Program-made: the position numbers and the translations under genes | Assembly (NCBI GenBank): GCA_014803505.1 | Contig: JAAVBM010000123.1 | Coordinates: 27,092-91,091, forward strand | Source: a bacterium | GTDB lineage: Bacteria > Cyanobacteriota > Vampirovibrionia > Gastranaerophilales > Gastranaerophilaceae | DNA length: 64,000 nt | Direction of reading: 5' to 3' | In this document: piece by piece, positions 17,877 to 25,419 of the stretch | How positions within the stretch are numbered: the first letter of the stretch is position 1 | How the letters are laid out: the number at the start of each line of letters is the position of its first letter | Notes under the pieces: model-generated | Told to the model about the DNA's origin: nothing | Database searches by the model: none | The model's input: only the letters and a program-made list of their open reading frames with translations

Positions 17877-17941
17877 TCCGAATTGTATGGCTTCATAGCA
17901 AAAAATCTCACGTACAAACATTATATAAAAAGGAAAAGAAA

Positions 17942-18055
17942 ATGAAAGTTAGATCATCAGTAAAAAAAATGTGTGAAAAATGCAAATGTATCAAAAGAAA
18001 AGGCAGAATTGCCGTAATTTGCGAAAACCCTAAACACAAACAAAGACAAGGTTAA
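17942..18055 (+). CDS. rpmJ: 50S ribosomal protein L36
   Basis: A 37-residue zinc-ribbon ribosomal protein. It reads [15 protein letters not shown], then [21 protein letters not shown]. The zinc ligands are Cys11, Cys14, Cys27 and His32 (C-x2-C-x12-C-x4-H), so this is the zinc-binding C+ form. An AAAAGGAAAAG ribosome site lies just before the ATG. It sits in its conserved place between infA and rpsM, and 152 bp of partly structured spacer separate it from rpsM. Confidence 0.97.
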   Translation: MKVRSSVKKMCEKCKCIKRKGRIAVICENPKHKQRQG

Positions 18056-18076
18056 TATAACCAAACTAACTGTGGA

Positions 18077-18180
18077 ACCTGCGCACAAAGTCGGCAGGTG
18101 GTGAGGAAGGATTTATGCCTCATACACAAAAAAATCTAACACCCGGTGCAAATAAGGAAACTAAATCTCCGAAGTTGCAC
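18077..18180 (+). promoter_or_regulatory. structured spacer before rpsM
   Basis: Two inverted repeats lie in the 152-bp gap: ACCTGC (18077-18082) with GCAGGT (18094-18099), 11-nt loop; and GTGCAA (18146-18151) with TTGCAC (18175-18180), 23-nt loop. There is no T run, so it is not a terminator. A leader that ribosomal protein binds, or a processing site, is possible. Confidence 0.35.
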
Positions 18181-18207
18181 AAAAGCCAAGAAAAGGAGAA
18201 AATTAAA

Positions 18208-18573
18208 ATGGCAAGATTAGTAGGGGTAGATTTACCTCGTAACAAAAGAATGGAAGTAGCATTAACTTACATCTACGGTATCGGACCTGCTAGAAGTAAA
18301 AAAATCCTTGAAGCTACAGGTATTTCACCAGACTTAAGAACAGACGATTTGACAGATGAAGATATTAAATTATTACGTAACGAACTATCAAATTACCACA
18401 TCGAAGGTGACTTGAGACGTGAAATTACAATGAATATCAAACGTTTACAAGAAATTGGTTCATTCAGAGGAATGCGTCACAAACGTAAACTTCCATGCCG
18501 CGGTCAAAGAACAAAAACAAACGCTAGAACTCAACGCGGTAAAAAAACCGGTCCTGTTTCTAAAAAGAAATAA
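18208..18573 (+). CDS. rpsM: 30S ribosomal protein S13
   Basis: A 121-residue protein of the small-subunit head that contacts tRNA and the B1 bridges. It begins [20 protein letters not shown], has the helix-two-turn-helix region [11 protein letters not shown], and ends with the basic [23 protein letters not shown] tail region. An in-frame ATG at 18115 would add 31 polar residues. I reject it because an AAGGAGAAAATTAAA ribosome site precedes 18208 and S13 normally starts there. It is followed by rpsK after 66 bp. Confidence 0.97.
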   Translation: MARLVGVDLPRNKRMEVALTYIYGIGPARSKKILEATGISPDLRTDDLTDEDIKLLRNELSNYHIEGDLRREITMNIKRLQEIGSFRGMRHKRKLPCRGQRTKTNARTQRGKKTGPVSKKK

Positions 18574-18639
18574 GGTTAACAAACCCGGATAATTATTAAA
18601 AACAATTAATTAATAAGTAACAAAATAAAGGATAAAGAA

Positions 18640-19026
18640 ATGGCAAGACCACAAAAAACTAAGAAAAAAGAAAAGAAAAATGTATTGCAAGGGGTTGTAC
18701 ATATTCAATCAACTTTCAACAATACAATTGTAACTTCTACTGATACTCAAGGTAATGCTATTGCTTGGGCAACAGCAGGTGCTTCAGGGTTCAAAGGAGC
18801 AAGAAAAGGTACTCCGTTCGCAGCTCAATCAGCTGCTGAAATGGTTGCTAAAAAATCAATCGATCAAGGTATGAAAAAAGTTGAAGTTCATATCAAAGGA
18901 CCTGGTTCAGGTAGAGAAACTGCTATCAGAGCAATTCAAGCTGCAGGTTTAGAAATTACATTAATTAAAGATGTAACTCCTATCCCTCACAATGGATGCC
19001 GTCCTCCTAAAAAACGTAGAGTATAA
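18640..19026 (+). CDS. rpsK: 30S ribosomal protein S11
   Basis: A 128-residue protein of the 30S platform next to the Shine-Dalgarno helix of 16S rRNA. Signature blocks are [34 protein letters not shown] and [15 protein letters not shown], ending [16 protein letters not shown]. The basic N-terminus KTKKKEKKN is as expected. A ribosome site (AAAGGATAAAGAA) precedes the ATG. It lies in the standard order rpsM-rpsK-rpsD, with a GC-rich hairpin in the gap to rpsD. Confidence 0.97.
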   Translation: MARPQKTKKKEKKNVLQGVVHIQSTFNNTIVTSTDTQGNAIAWATAGASGFKGARKGTPFAAQSAAEMVAKKSIDQGMKKVEVHIKGPGSGRETAIRAIQAAGLEITLIKDVTPIPHNGCRPPKKRRV

Positions 19027-19082
19027 TCTACATAAATTTTAGGATTTAAAGGTAATCCGAATTATAATAAATGATAATAACC

Positions 19083-19128
19083 GCGGGGGCTTGCGAATTA
19101 GTCCAAACGCAAACCATAGATGCCCCGC
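19083..19128 (+). promoter_or_regulatory. GC-rich two-helix leader before rpsD
   Basis: The outer stem GCGGGG (19083-19088) plus C90 pairs with GCCCCGC (19122-19128), leaving G89 bulged. The inner stem TTGCG (19091-19095) pairs with CGCAA (19108-19112) around a 12-nt loop. A 9-nt one-sided bulge separates the stems. It ends 24 nt before the S4 gene and lacks a U tract. In a genome this AT-rich, such a helix is unlikely by chance. S4 autoregulates its mRNA in other bacteria, so this may be its binding site. Confidence 0.5.
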
Positions 19129-19152
19129 ACAAGAAAAGGAGAAAATTAAAAA

Positions 19153-19755
19153 ATGTCAAGATATACAGGACCAACCAATAAATTATTTAGAAATAAAAAA
19201 GTTAAAGACTTGTCAAATAGAAAATTAACTTCATCTATGAGACAAACAGCTTCAGGTCAACACGGCGCAGTTAGAAAAAAACTTTCTGAATACGCTCTTC
19301 ACCTTGCTGAAAAACAAAAAATCAGATTTACTTACCTAGTAAGTGAAAAACAATTCGTAAGATACTACAACGAAGCAACTAGAAGAAAAGGGGTTACAGG
19401 TACTATCTTGTTACAACTTTTAGAATCAAGATTAGACAACATCTTATTCAGAGCTGGTTTTGGTATCACTCGTAAACAAACAAGACAAATCGTTAACCAC
19501 GGTCACGTTCTTGTTAATGGTAAAAAAGTTGACATCCCTTCTTACTTAGTTAAAGCAGGTGATGTTGTTACAGTTAAATCAAAAAGTGCAAAATACTTGA
19601 ATGATGTAATTGGAATGATCGATATGGCTTGTGCTCCAGCTTGGATGACAATCAATAAAGATGAATTGAAAATTACATTTGACAGAATTCCTGAAAGAGA
19701 AGAATTAGATCCTGAAATCAAAGAACAACTTGTAATTGAGTTCTATTCTAAATAG
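19153..19755 (+). CDS. rpsD: 30S ribosomal protein S4
   Basis: A 200-residue primary 16S rRNA-binding protein and common autoregulator of its own operon. It carries the S4 domain (RLDNILFRAGFGITRKQTRQ, HGHVLVNGKKVDIPSYLVK, about residues 94-155). The N-terminal zinc-finger region is the cysteine-free form. The length is normal. AAAAGGAGAAAATT precedes the ATG. It sits between rpsK and rpoA as in Firmicutes- and Cyanobacteria-like layouts, and its message is preceded by the structured element at 19083-19128. Confidence 0.97.
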   Translation: MSRYTGPTNKLFRNKKVKDLSNRKLTSSMRQTASGQHGAVRKKLSEYALHLAEKQKIRFTYLVSEKQFVRYYNEATRRKGVTGTILLQLLESRLDNILFRAGFGITRKQTRQIVNHGHVLVNGKKVDIPSYLVKAGDVVTVKSKSAKYLNDVIGMIDMACAPAWMTINKDELKITFDRIPEREELDPEIKEQLVIEFYSK

Positions 19756-19825
19756 GAATTGTAAGTAAATAAGCATTAGCTTAAATAACTAGCAATAAAG
19801 TAGATTTTAACTAGGAGAAAAAATA

Positions 19826-20797
19826 ATGGAATTAAAAATTAAATGTGTTAATACAGCAACCAGTTCTGACGGTTCACAATATGGTAAATTTGTAATAGAA
19901 CCGTTAGAAAGAGGATTCGGTACAACTATCGGTAATTCTTTAAGACGCGTATTATTATCAAGTCTTGAAGGTACAGCTGTAACCAGTGCAAGAATCGAAG
20001 GTATTACTCACGAATATACAGCAATTCCTGGTGTTTTGGAAGACGTAATCGATGTTATGTTAAATCTAAAAGGATTAGTTGTTAAAACTGATTCTAAAGA
20101 ATCTCAACACTTAAGAATTGATGTAGATAAACCAGGTCCTGTATTAGCAAGCGATATTCAATTACCTGCAGGTGTTAAAGTTGTTAACCCTGATTGGTTA
20201 ATTTGTACAGTAGCTGATGGTGGTTCATTCCATGCTGACGTTATTGTTGACTCAGGTAAAGGATATGTTCCGCACGATGTTCCAAGAGATGCTAAAGATG
20301 CATCAATTGACGTTCTACCTATCGATGCAACATTCATGCCTATCAAACGTGTAAGCTATAATGTTGAAAATGCTCGTGTTGGTGACGCATTAGACTTCGA
20401 TAAATTAACTCTTGAAATCTGGTCAAATGGTTCAATTGATGTTCAAAATGCTTTAAGCCAAGCTTCAAACTTACTTATCGAACACTTTATGCAAATAGCT
20501 TCAATTACAGGTCAACCTGCAATTGCTCCTACTGTACAAATTGAAGAAACAGTAAGCGAAGTTGAAGAAACTCCTACAATGACAATCGAAGAACTAGAAT
20601 TGTCAGTAAGAGCTTACAACTGCTTGAAAAGAGCAAGCATTAACTCAATGGCTGAATTATTGAAAAAATCAGAACATGATTTATTAAATATTAAAAACTT
20701 CGGCAAAAAATCATCTGACGAAGTTATCGAAAGACTTCATCACTTCGGTTTAGACCTAGCTCCAAGCCCAGTTGAAGAAGAAGATTTAATCGGATAA
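19826..20797 (+). CDS. rpoA: DNA-directed RNA polymerase subunit alpha
   Basis: A 323-residue subunit that dimerises to nucleate RNA polymerase. The N-terminal domain has GFGTTIGNSLRRVLLSSLEG (about residues 31-50) and the dimerisation/assembly core. The C-terminal domain (from about residue 248, ELELSVRAYNCLKRA ... FGKKSSDEVIERL) binds UP elements and regulators. An acidic linker (IEETVSEVEETPT) joins them. The length is typical. TAGGAGAAAA precedes the ATG. rplQ follows after 32 bp. Confidence 0.97.
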   Translation: MELKIKCVNTATSSDGSQYGKFVIEPLERGFGTTIGNSLRRVLLSSLEGTAVTSARIEGITHEYTAIPGVLEDVIDVMLNLKGLVVKTDSKESQHLRIDVDKPGPVLASDIQLPAGVKVVNPDWLICTVADGGSFHADVIVDSGKGYVPHDVPRDAKDASIDVLPIDATFMPIKRVSYNVENARVGDALDFDKLTLEIWSNGSIDVQNALSQASNLLIEHFMQIASITGQPAIAPTVQIEETVSEVEETPTMTIEELELSVRAYNCLKRASINSMAELLKKSEHDLLNIKNFGKKSSDEVIERLHHFGLDLAPSPVEEEDLIG

Positions 20798-20829
20798 TAC
20801 AAATTAATTAAGTAAAGGATACTAAAAAA

Positions 20830-21258
20830 ATGAGACACCAAACAAAAAAACATACGCTTGGTAAGGCGCAAGACCAAAGAAAGGCTTTGCTTCGTTCTTT
20901 AGCTACCGAACTTTTTGTACACGGTGAAATCACTACAACATTGGCTCGTGCAAAAGCATTGAAACCATATGCTGAAAAGATTATCACTCTTGCAAAAAAA
21001 GGTGACTTGAACTCAATCCGCCAAGCTGCAAGATATATCTATAATAAAGAAACCGGTAAATATATGGATTTAGCTTCAGGTGAAGTATTTGAAGCACCAC
21101 AAGCTGATAAAAAATTAGCTTCTCAAACAGTTTTAAGAAAATTGTTCGTAGTTATCGGTAAAAAATACTCAGATAAAAAAGGTGGATACACTAGAATCTA
21201 CCACTTACCACCAAGACGTGGTGACGCTTCTGAAATGGCACTTATTCAATTGGTGTAA
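20830..21258 (+). CDS. rplQ: 50S ribosomal protein L17 with a short insertion
   Basis: A 142-residue large-subunit protein near the exit tunnel. The N-terminal block KKHTLGKAQDQRKALLRSLA and the end GGYTRIYHLPPRRGDASEMALIQL are classic L17. Bacterial L17 is usually about 116-130 residues. The extra length is a segment of about 20 residues between ARYIYNKE and the helix before GKKYSDKK (TGKYMDLASGEVFEAPQADK). An AAAGGAT ribosome site precedes the ATG. truA follows after 6 bp. Confidence 0.95.
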   Translation: MRHQTKKHTLGKAQDQRKALLRSLATELFVHGEITTTLARAKALKPYAEKIITLAKKGDLNSIRQAARYIYNKETGKYMDLASGEVFEAPQADKKLASQTVLRKLFVVIGKKYSDKKGGYTRIYHLPPRRGDASEMALIQLV

Positions 21259-21264
21259 TTTCGG

Positions 21265-22056
21265 ATGCGATACGCAATTTCGGTTCAGTATATCGGAAAA
21301 AATTATGCAGGGAGCCAAATTCAATTTGAAAATGGCAAACAGATAAAAGCCCCGACAATACAAGGAGAACTGGAAAAAGCACTCAGTACATTGATATTAA
21401 GCGGGCGTAAAGCTCAAAGCAATATGCCCGCAAAATATAATAATCGACCGATTAAAGCAATTTTCTCCGGAAGAACAGATAAAGGTGTGAACGCACTCGG
21501 TCAGGAAGTTCATTTTGACGCAGATGAAATGATTGTTGCTTCAAAGTTTCTCTACTCAATAAATGAAATTCTACCTGATGATATCTCTGTTACAAACTTG
21601 AGAAAAGTTGATGAATCATTTCATGCTCAAAAATCAGCTAAAAAGCGTCATTACAGGTTTGAATTTATAAACAGACGTTGTAAAAATGCTTTTGACAGAG
21701 ATTTGTTGAGAGTAAAATATCCAACAGATGAAAATAGAATGCAAAAATCACTAAATTATCTGCTTGGAGAACACGATTTTTCAAGTTTCAAAAGTACCGG
21801 AACGCTTAACCCAAGCACTATTTGCATTATATATGAAGCGAAAGTTTCAAAGGTCGAAGATAAAGTGATTATCGATATTATCGGAAACAGATTTTTGTAT
21901 AATATGGTAAGAACGATTGTTGGAACTCTTCTGGAAATAGAAGGGCACAACTTAGCTCCGGAACATATGAAAGAAGTTTTGGAAGCTAAAAACCGTACAA
22001 AAGCGGGAAGAACAGTTAGTCCATATGGATTAACACTAATGAAAGTAATGTATTAA
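21265..22056 (+). CDS. truA: tRNA pseudouridine(38-40) synthase
   Basis: A 263-residue enzyme that isomerises uridines 38-40 in the anticodon arm of tRNAs. The catalytic aspartate is in FSGRTDKGVNALGQ (about residues 68-81). RHYRFEFINR, FSSFKSTG and NRFLYNMVRTIVGTL are the other conserved blocks. The length is normal. There is no strong ribosome site and only 6 bp after rplQ, so translation is probably coupled to L17. Its place before rplM-rpsI matches the common truA-rplM-rpsI order. Confidence 0.95.
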   Translation: MRYAISVQYIGKNYAGSQIQFENGKQIKAPTIQGELEKALSTLILSGRKAQSNMPAKYNNRPIKAIFSGRTDKGVNALGQEVHFDADEMIVASKFLYSINEILPDDISVTNLRKVDESFHAQKSAKKRHYRFEFINRRCKNAFDRDLLRVKYPTDENRMQKSLNYLLGEHDFSSFKSTGTLNPSTICIIYEAKVSKVEDKVIIDIIGNRFLYNMVRTIVGTLLEIEGHNLAPEHMKEVLEAKNRTKAGRTVSPYGLTLMKVMY

Positions 22057-22077
22057 AACAATATATGGAGAAATGCA

Positions 22078-22515
22078 ATGAAAACATATTCAGCAAAACC
22101 TCTTGAAGTTGAAAGAAAATGGTATGTAATCGATGCAGAAGGCGAAGTATTAGGTCGCTTGGCTGTTAGAATTGCTAACATTTTAAGAGGAAAAAACAAA
22201 CCTGAATACACTCCTAACGTTGACACAGGCGATTTCGTAATCGTTATCAACGCTGAAAAAGTGAAAGTTACAGGTAAAAAAGAAACTGACAAAATTTATT
22301 TACATCACACAGGTTATCCTGGTGGATTAAAATCAGCAAGCTTTAAAGAATTGATGGAAAAAGATCCTAGAGTTATTATTGAACATGCTGTTCGTGGTAT
22401 GTTACAACACAATACTTTGGGTGCTGAACAATTCAACAAATTAAAAGTTTATGTTGGACCAGAACATCCACATGCAGCACAAAAACCTGTTACCTTGGAA
22501 AAGGAGGCTAAATAA
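22078..22515 (+). CDS. rplM: 50S ribosomal protein L13
   Basis: A 145-residue early-assembly large-subunit protein. Signature blocks are [56 protein letters not shown] and [20 protein letters not shown] ribosome site precedes the ATG. Its TAA overlaps the rpsI ATG by one base (TAATG), so L13 and S9 are translated in coupling, as usual for this pair. Confidence 0.97.
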   Translation: MKTYSAKPLEVERKWYVIDAEGEVLGRLAVRIANILRGKNKPEYTPNVDTGDFVIVINAEKVKVTGKKETDKIYLHHTGYPGGLKSASFKELMEKDPRVIIEHAVRGMLQHNTLGAEQFNKLKVYVGPEHPHAAQKPVTLEKEAK

Positions 22516-22910
22516 TGGCAGATAAAGATATTATGGCAACAGGCCGTAGAAAAACATCTATTGCAGTTGTTAAATTAGTTAAAGGAAGCGGTAGAATTTT
22601 CGTTAACGGCAAAAAGTTAACTGATTACATTGGTAACAGACCTGCTATTGAAATGTTAGTTTACAGACCTTTAGTTTTAACAGAAACTCAAGACAGATAT
22701 GATGTTAGAGTTAAAGCTGTAGGTGGCGGTGTTGTTTCTCAATGCGGCGCTATCAGACACGGTATTTCAAGAGCATTGGTTAAATCTAATGAAGAATTCA
22801 AAAATGTTCTTAAACTTGAAGGTTTATTAACAAGAGACCCACGTGTTAAAGAACGTAAAAAATACGGTAGAAAAAGAGCTCGTAAGAGATTCCAATTCTC
22901 AAAACGTTAA
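22515..22910 (+). CDS. rpsI: 30S ribosomal protein S9
   Basis: A 131-residue protein whose C-terminal basic tail reaches the P-site tRNA. It has ATGRRKTSIAVVKLVKGSGR, FVNGKKLTDY, GGGVVSQCGAIRHGISRAL, RDPRVKERKKYGRK and the terminal RKRFQFSKR. AAGGAGG lies in the end of rplM. It is the last gene of the ribosomal block and is followed by a strong terminator at 22947-22977. Confidence 0.97.
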   Translation: MADKDIMATGRRKTSIAVVKLVKGSGRIFVNGKKLTDYIGNRPAIEMLVYRPLVLTETQDRYDVRVKAVGGGVVSQCGAIRHGISRALVKSNEEFKNVLKLEGLLTRDPRVKERKKYGRKRARKRFQFSKR

Positions 22911-22946
22911 TTCGTATACTTGTTTATCAAGTTATCAAGAATATCG

Positions 22947-22977
22947 AAAAAAGCGGTTCCAATGGAACCGCTTTTTT
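22947..22977. terminator. bidirectional terminator after rpsI
   Basis: A 14-bp stem (AAAAAAGCGGTTCC at 22947-22960 with GGAACCGCTTTTTT at 22964-22977) and a 3-nt loop. It has T tracts in both orientations and ends the ribosomal operon as well as the convergent gene at 22984-23559. Confidence 0.9.
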
Positions 22978-22983
22978 CATCCT

Positions 22984-23559
22984 TTAACTAATAACATTTT
23001 TAAGCTTGTTATCTTTCACATTGAAATCATATTGAGCTTCTGTAAATCCTGCAACATCGTCTTTTATAGTAATACTTCCTTTTATAAGATTACCATCTTT
23101 ATCATAATACATTTCTTGAATAAATCTACCATTACGATATTCAATTTTCTTTTGTCCGTCTTTCAAAGGGTTACCGGCTTTATCACAGCCTTCATACACT
23201 GATATATGTCCACCATCTGAAGATCTAAAATTATATGGAGAACCTTGATGATATTCTATCAAACAACCATAGCCCATGTCTTCAATTTGATCCAAACTCG
23301 GCATTTGTGTTAATCCTATTGGACTTTTTTCCAATAAGCCTTTTACAGCTTTTGCAGGATGCGGTTCATTTAAAGCAGTTTCGATGTTTTGATTTGAGAT
23401 TTTTTTTGTTGCAGATGAAAGGTCACTTAAAGCCTTAGCAATACCACCTTTCTGTGCCACTGCGATCTCAATACCTTGTAGTTGCCCGAGCTCTGATTTT
23501 GTAGTTTTAGTAGTTGCAGTAGTTTGTGTTAAATCACCATTAAAATTAATTCCATTCAT
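22984..23559 (-). CDS. hypothetical protein with N-terminal INFNGD motif
   Basis: A 191-residue protein I do not recognise. It opens with MNGINFNGD, close to the [N/H]F-x-[G/A] motif found near the N-terminus of several other unrelated proteins here. A threonine-rich stretch (TQTTATTKTTK) follows. The C-terminal half is beta-rich, with repeated turn sequences (YNFRSSDGGHISVYE, IEYRNGRFIQEMYYDKDGNLIKG), like a toxin-antitoxin-repeat (MORN-like) hairpin region. There is no signal peptide or membrane helix. A GGAGGA ribosome site precedes the ATG. It is a single-gene unit ending at the rpsI terminator. Confidence 0.6.
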   Translation of the reverse strand: MNGINFNGDLTQTTATTKTTKSELGQLQGIEIAVAQKGGIAKALSDLSSATKKISNQNIETALNEPHPAKAVKGLLEKSPIGLTQMPSLDQIEDMGYGCLIEYHQGSPYNFRSSDGGHISVYEGCDKAGNPLKDGQKKIEYRNGRFIQEMYYDKDGNLIKGSITIKDDVAGFTEAQYDFNVKDNKLKNVIS

Positions 23560-23774
23560 AATTTCGAATCCTCCGTTTCTTAATTTATGTATTTGAACTT
23601 CACTCGTATATTTACATAAAAAAATATTCCTTTATAAAATTGCTAAAGTTTTTAGAATTTAAAATACTAAACGATAATGTATCAGTATTAACAATACATT
23701 CCAGCTTAATAAAAGTTAATATATAATACCTTTAAATACTAAATATACCAAATAAAGAATTATAAATTGTAATT

Positions 23775-24101
23775 ATGAGTATAAAAAAAGAATTAGGCAA
23801 AAAAATAAAAACTATCAGAATAAACAAAGGATACACTCAGGAAAAACTTTCTGAAATGGCCGGAATATCACAAAGAGCCCTAAGCAGCATTGAATTAGGT
23901 GAAAACTTTGTAACAGCTGAAACGTTAGATAAAATATTAATTGCTTTTGACATAACAGCAGAAGAACTCTTTGCAACTAATCAATTTAAAGAGCCACATG
24001 AGCTTTTGACTTTAATAAATAAAAATATTGCATTGATTGGTAACAATTCTCAAAAATTAGAAATCATTTACAACCTAACTAAGAGCTTAATTTCTAAGTA
24101 A
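23775..24101 (+). CDS. XRE-family transcriptional regulator
   Basis: A 108-residue DNA-binding protein. Residues 7-62 form a typical Cro/C1-type HTH: IKTIRINKGYTQEKLSEMAG, then ISQRALSSIELGE, then TLDKILIAFDITAEELF. The remaining 45 residues are helical (LLTLINKNIALIGNN ... LEIIYNLTKSLI) and could dimerise. There is no clear Shine-Dalgarno sequence; a TATAAA lies 8 nt before the ATG, so this message may also be nearly leaderless. The target is unknown. It ends 5 bp from the convergent PRTase-like gene. The 215 bp before it hold AT-rich DNA with no other feature that I see. Confidence 0.85.
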   Translation: MSIKKELGKKIKTIRINKGYTQEKLSEMAGISQRALSSIELGENFVTAETLDKILIAFDITAEELFATNQFKEPHELLTLINKNIALIGNNSQKLEIIYNLTKSLISK

Positions 24102-24106
24102 TATCT

Positions 24107-25312
24107 TTACACTTTAGATTTATGAATAGCTTTCAATAAGTTTCGAGTATTAAGAGCATCCAAAATTCTAAAATTCAACAAGTTTCTAAAATCGAACATT
24201 GCAGGTGTAAATGATGAAAGAGTTTTTTCATGAGAATCTCTAAGTTGTTTAACCAACTTTTTCGCTTTATCAAAATCTTTAATCAAACCTGTTTTAATAT
24301 GGTCAGGTTTATATATTGTCCAAGCTTCATGAGGATAATATGTTGAACGACATTCATTAGTATTTTGGTTCACAAGCATTTCTTTAAACATACTATAATC
24401 CATATCATGGAATTCTTGAGTAATTTTATAAGTCCAAAGTCCTTGTTTTTCATAAGGGATCATTCTCTCAGGCATTGTTACTTTTGGAGTTGGTTCATAA
24501 TCCAGCTTTAATCTTTCTTCCGTATATTTACGAGAACCAATACCTACAATGTGTATTGAATTACAAAATTCTTCCAGAATACCTAAATCCTCGGCATATT
24601 TTGACATTACATCTAAAAATGATGTAACACCTTTTCCTGTATCAATATAATCAGTAATAACCGTTTTCTTTCCGGTTTCTTTCATATGATCAACAATTGT
24701 TTGAGGATCGGCTTTAATTCTTTTCAAATATTTTCTATATGCAGCTTCTTCTTTAGGTGTTGGAGCTAACTTATCTTTTCTTGATATTTCTCGCGTAAAA
24801 ATATCAGGCGCATACCAATTTTTTGAAAACGCAACAAATTTATAATCATCAATTCCGTCTTTCATCCAAAGGGCTGCATTTAAAAACCATTTTGGACTTC
24901 TACCAAGACAAATAATAGGATTGTCTTTGTATTTTGAATATATTTTGGAAGTTTTTAAAAATTCATCCATCAAAGTCTCAGATTGAAGGGGCATACTTAA
25001 AAATCTATTATCAATCATTTCTTCTTTTTTAAATTGTTTATTTTTGAAAAAGGTTGCATATCTTTTTCTAAATCTTCTTTTAGTATTATCACTCATAGTA
25101 ATATACTCTTCATAATCAATATGCGGAACAGTTCTATTAGGATCAAAGAACTCACCAAAATGAATATTCGCATTGTATTTAAATGTACAAGGAATTTTAC
25201 TATTTTGAACAGCATTTGTATTATTATTACTTATAGAATTTGTTTGATTATTTACAACAGGTAATTTTTGATAATTAGTAAACTGATTAGCGTAAATTCT
25301 TTGAATATGCAT
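24107..25312 (-). CDS. phosphoribosyltransferase-like protein with N-terminal HFGEF motif
   Basis: A 401-residue protein. After an Asn/Gln-rich, probably disordered N-terminus (residues 1-45) comes NIHFGEF, matching the N-terminal motif shared by other proteins in the window. The middle carries ICLGRSPKWFLNAALW and VITDYIDTGKGVTSFL. These resemble the first loop and the PRPP-binding motif (acidic pair, then DTGxG) of type I phosphoribosyltransferases; the substrate is unknown. An upstream in-frame start would add 16 residues. I chose 25312 because AAAAGGAG precedes it and the Asn-rich start then matches sister proteins. A strong terminator lies between it and the aminopeptidase upstream. Confidence 0.65.
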   Translation of the reverse strand: MHIQRIYANQFTNYQKLPVVNNQTNSISNNNTNAVQNSKIPCTFKYNANIHFGEFFDPNRTVPHIDYEEYITMSDNTKRRFRKRYATFFKNKQFKKEEMIDNRFLSMPLQSETLMDEFLKTSKIYSKYKDNPIICLGRSPKWFLNAALWMKDGIDDYKFVAFSKNWYAPDIFTREISRKDKLAPTPKEEAAYRKYLKRIKADPQTIVDHMKETGKKTVITDYIDTGKGVTSFLDVMSKYAEDLGILEEFCNSIHIVGIGSRKYTEERLKLDYEPTPKVTMPERMIPYEKQGLWTYKITQEFHDMDYSMFKEMLVNQNTNECRSTYYPHEAWTIYKPDHIKTGLIKDFDKAKKLVKQLRDSHEKTLSSFTPAMFDFRNLLNFRILDALNTRNLLKAIHKSKV

Positions 25313-25352
25313 TTTTGCTCCTTTTGGATAATAAATTGTTACTATAATAAAA

Positions 25353-25388
25353 CTGCACAAAACTTTTTTTGCTAAAAGTTTTGTGCAG
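25353..25388 (-). terminator. terminator after the M29 aminopeptidase
   Basis: A 15-bp perfect inverted repeat (CTGCACAAAACTTTT at 25353-25367 and its complement at 25374-25388). On the minus strand the stem is followed by TTTTATTA, so it ends the aminopeptidase transcript. Confidence 0.85.
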
Positions 25389-25419
25389 AACTAAATCAAA
25401 CTTAATATTTGAGTAGAAT

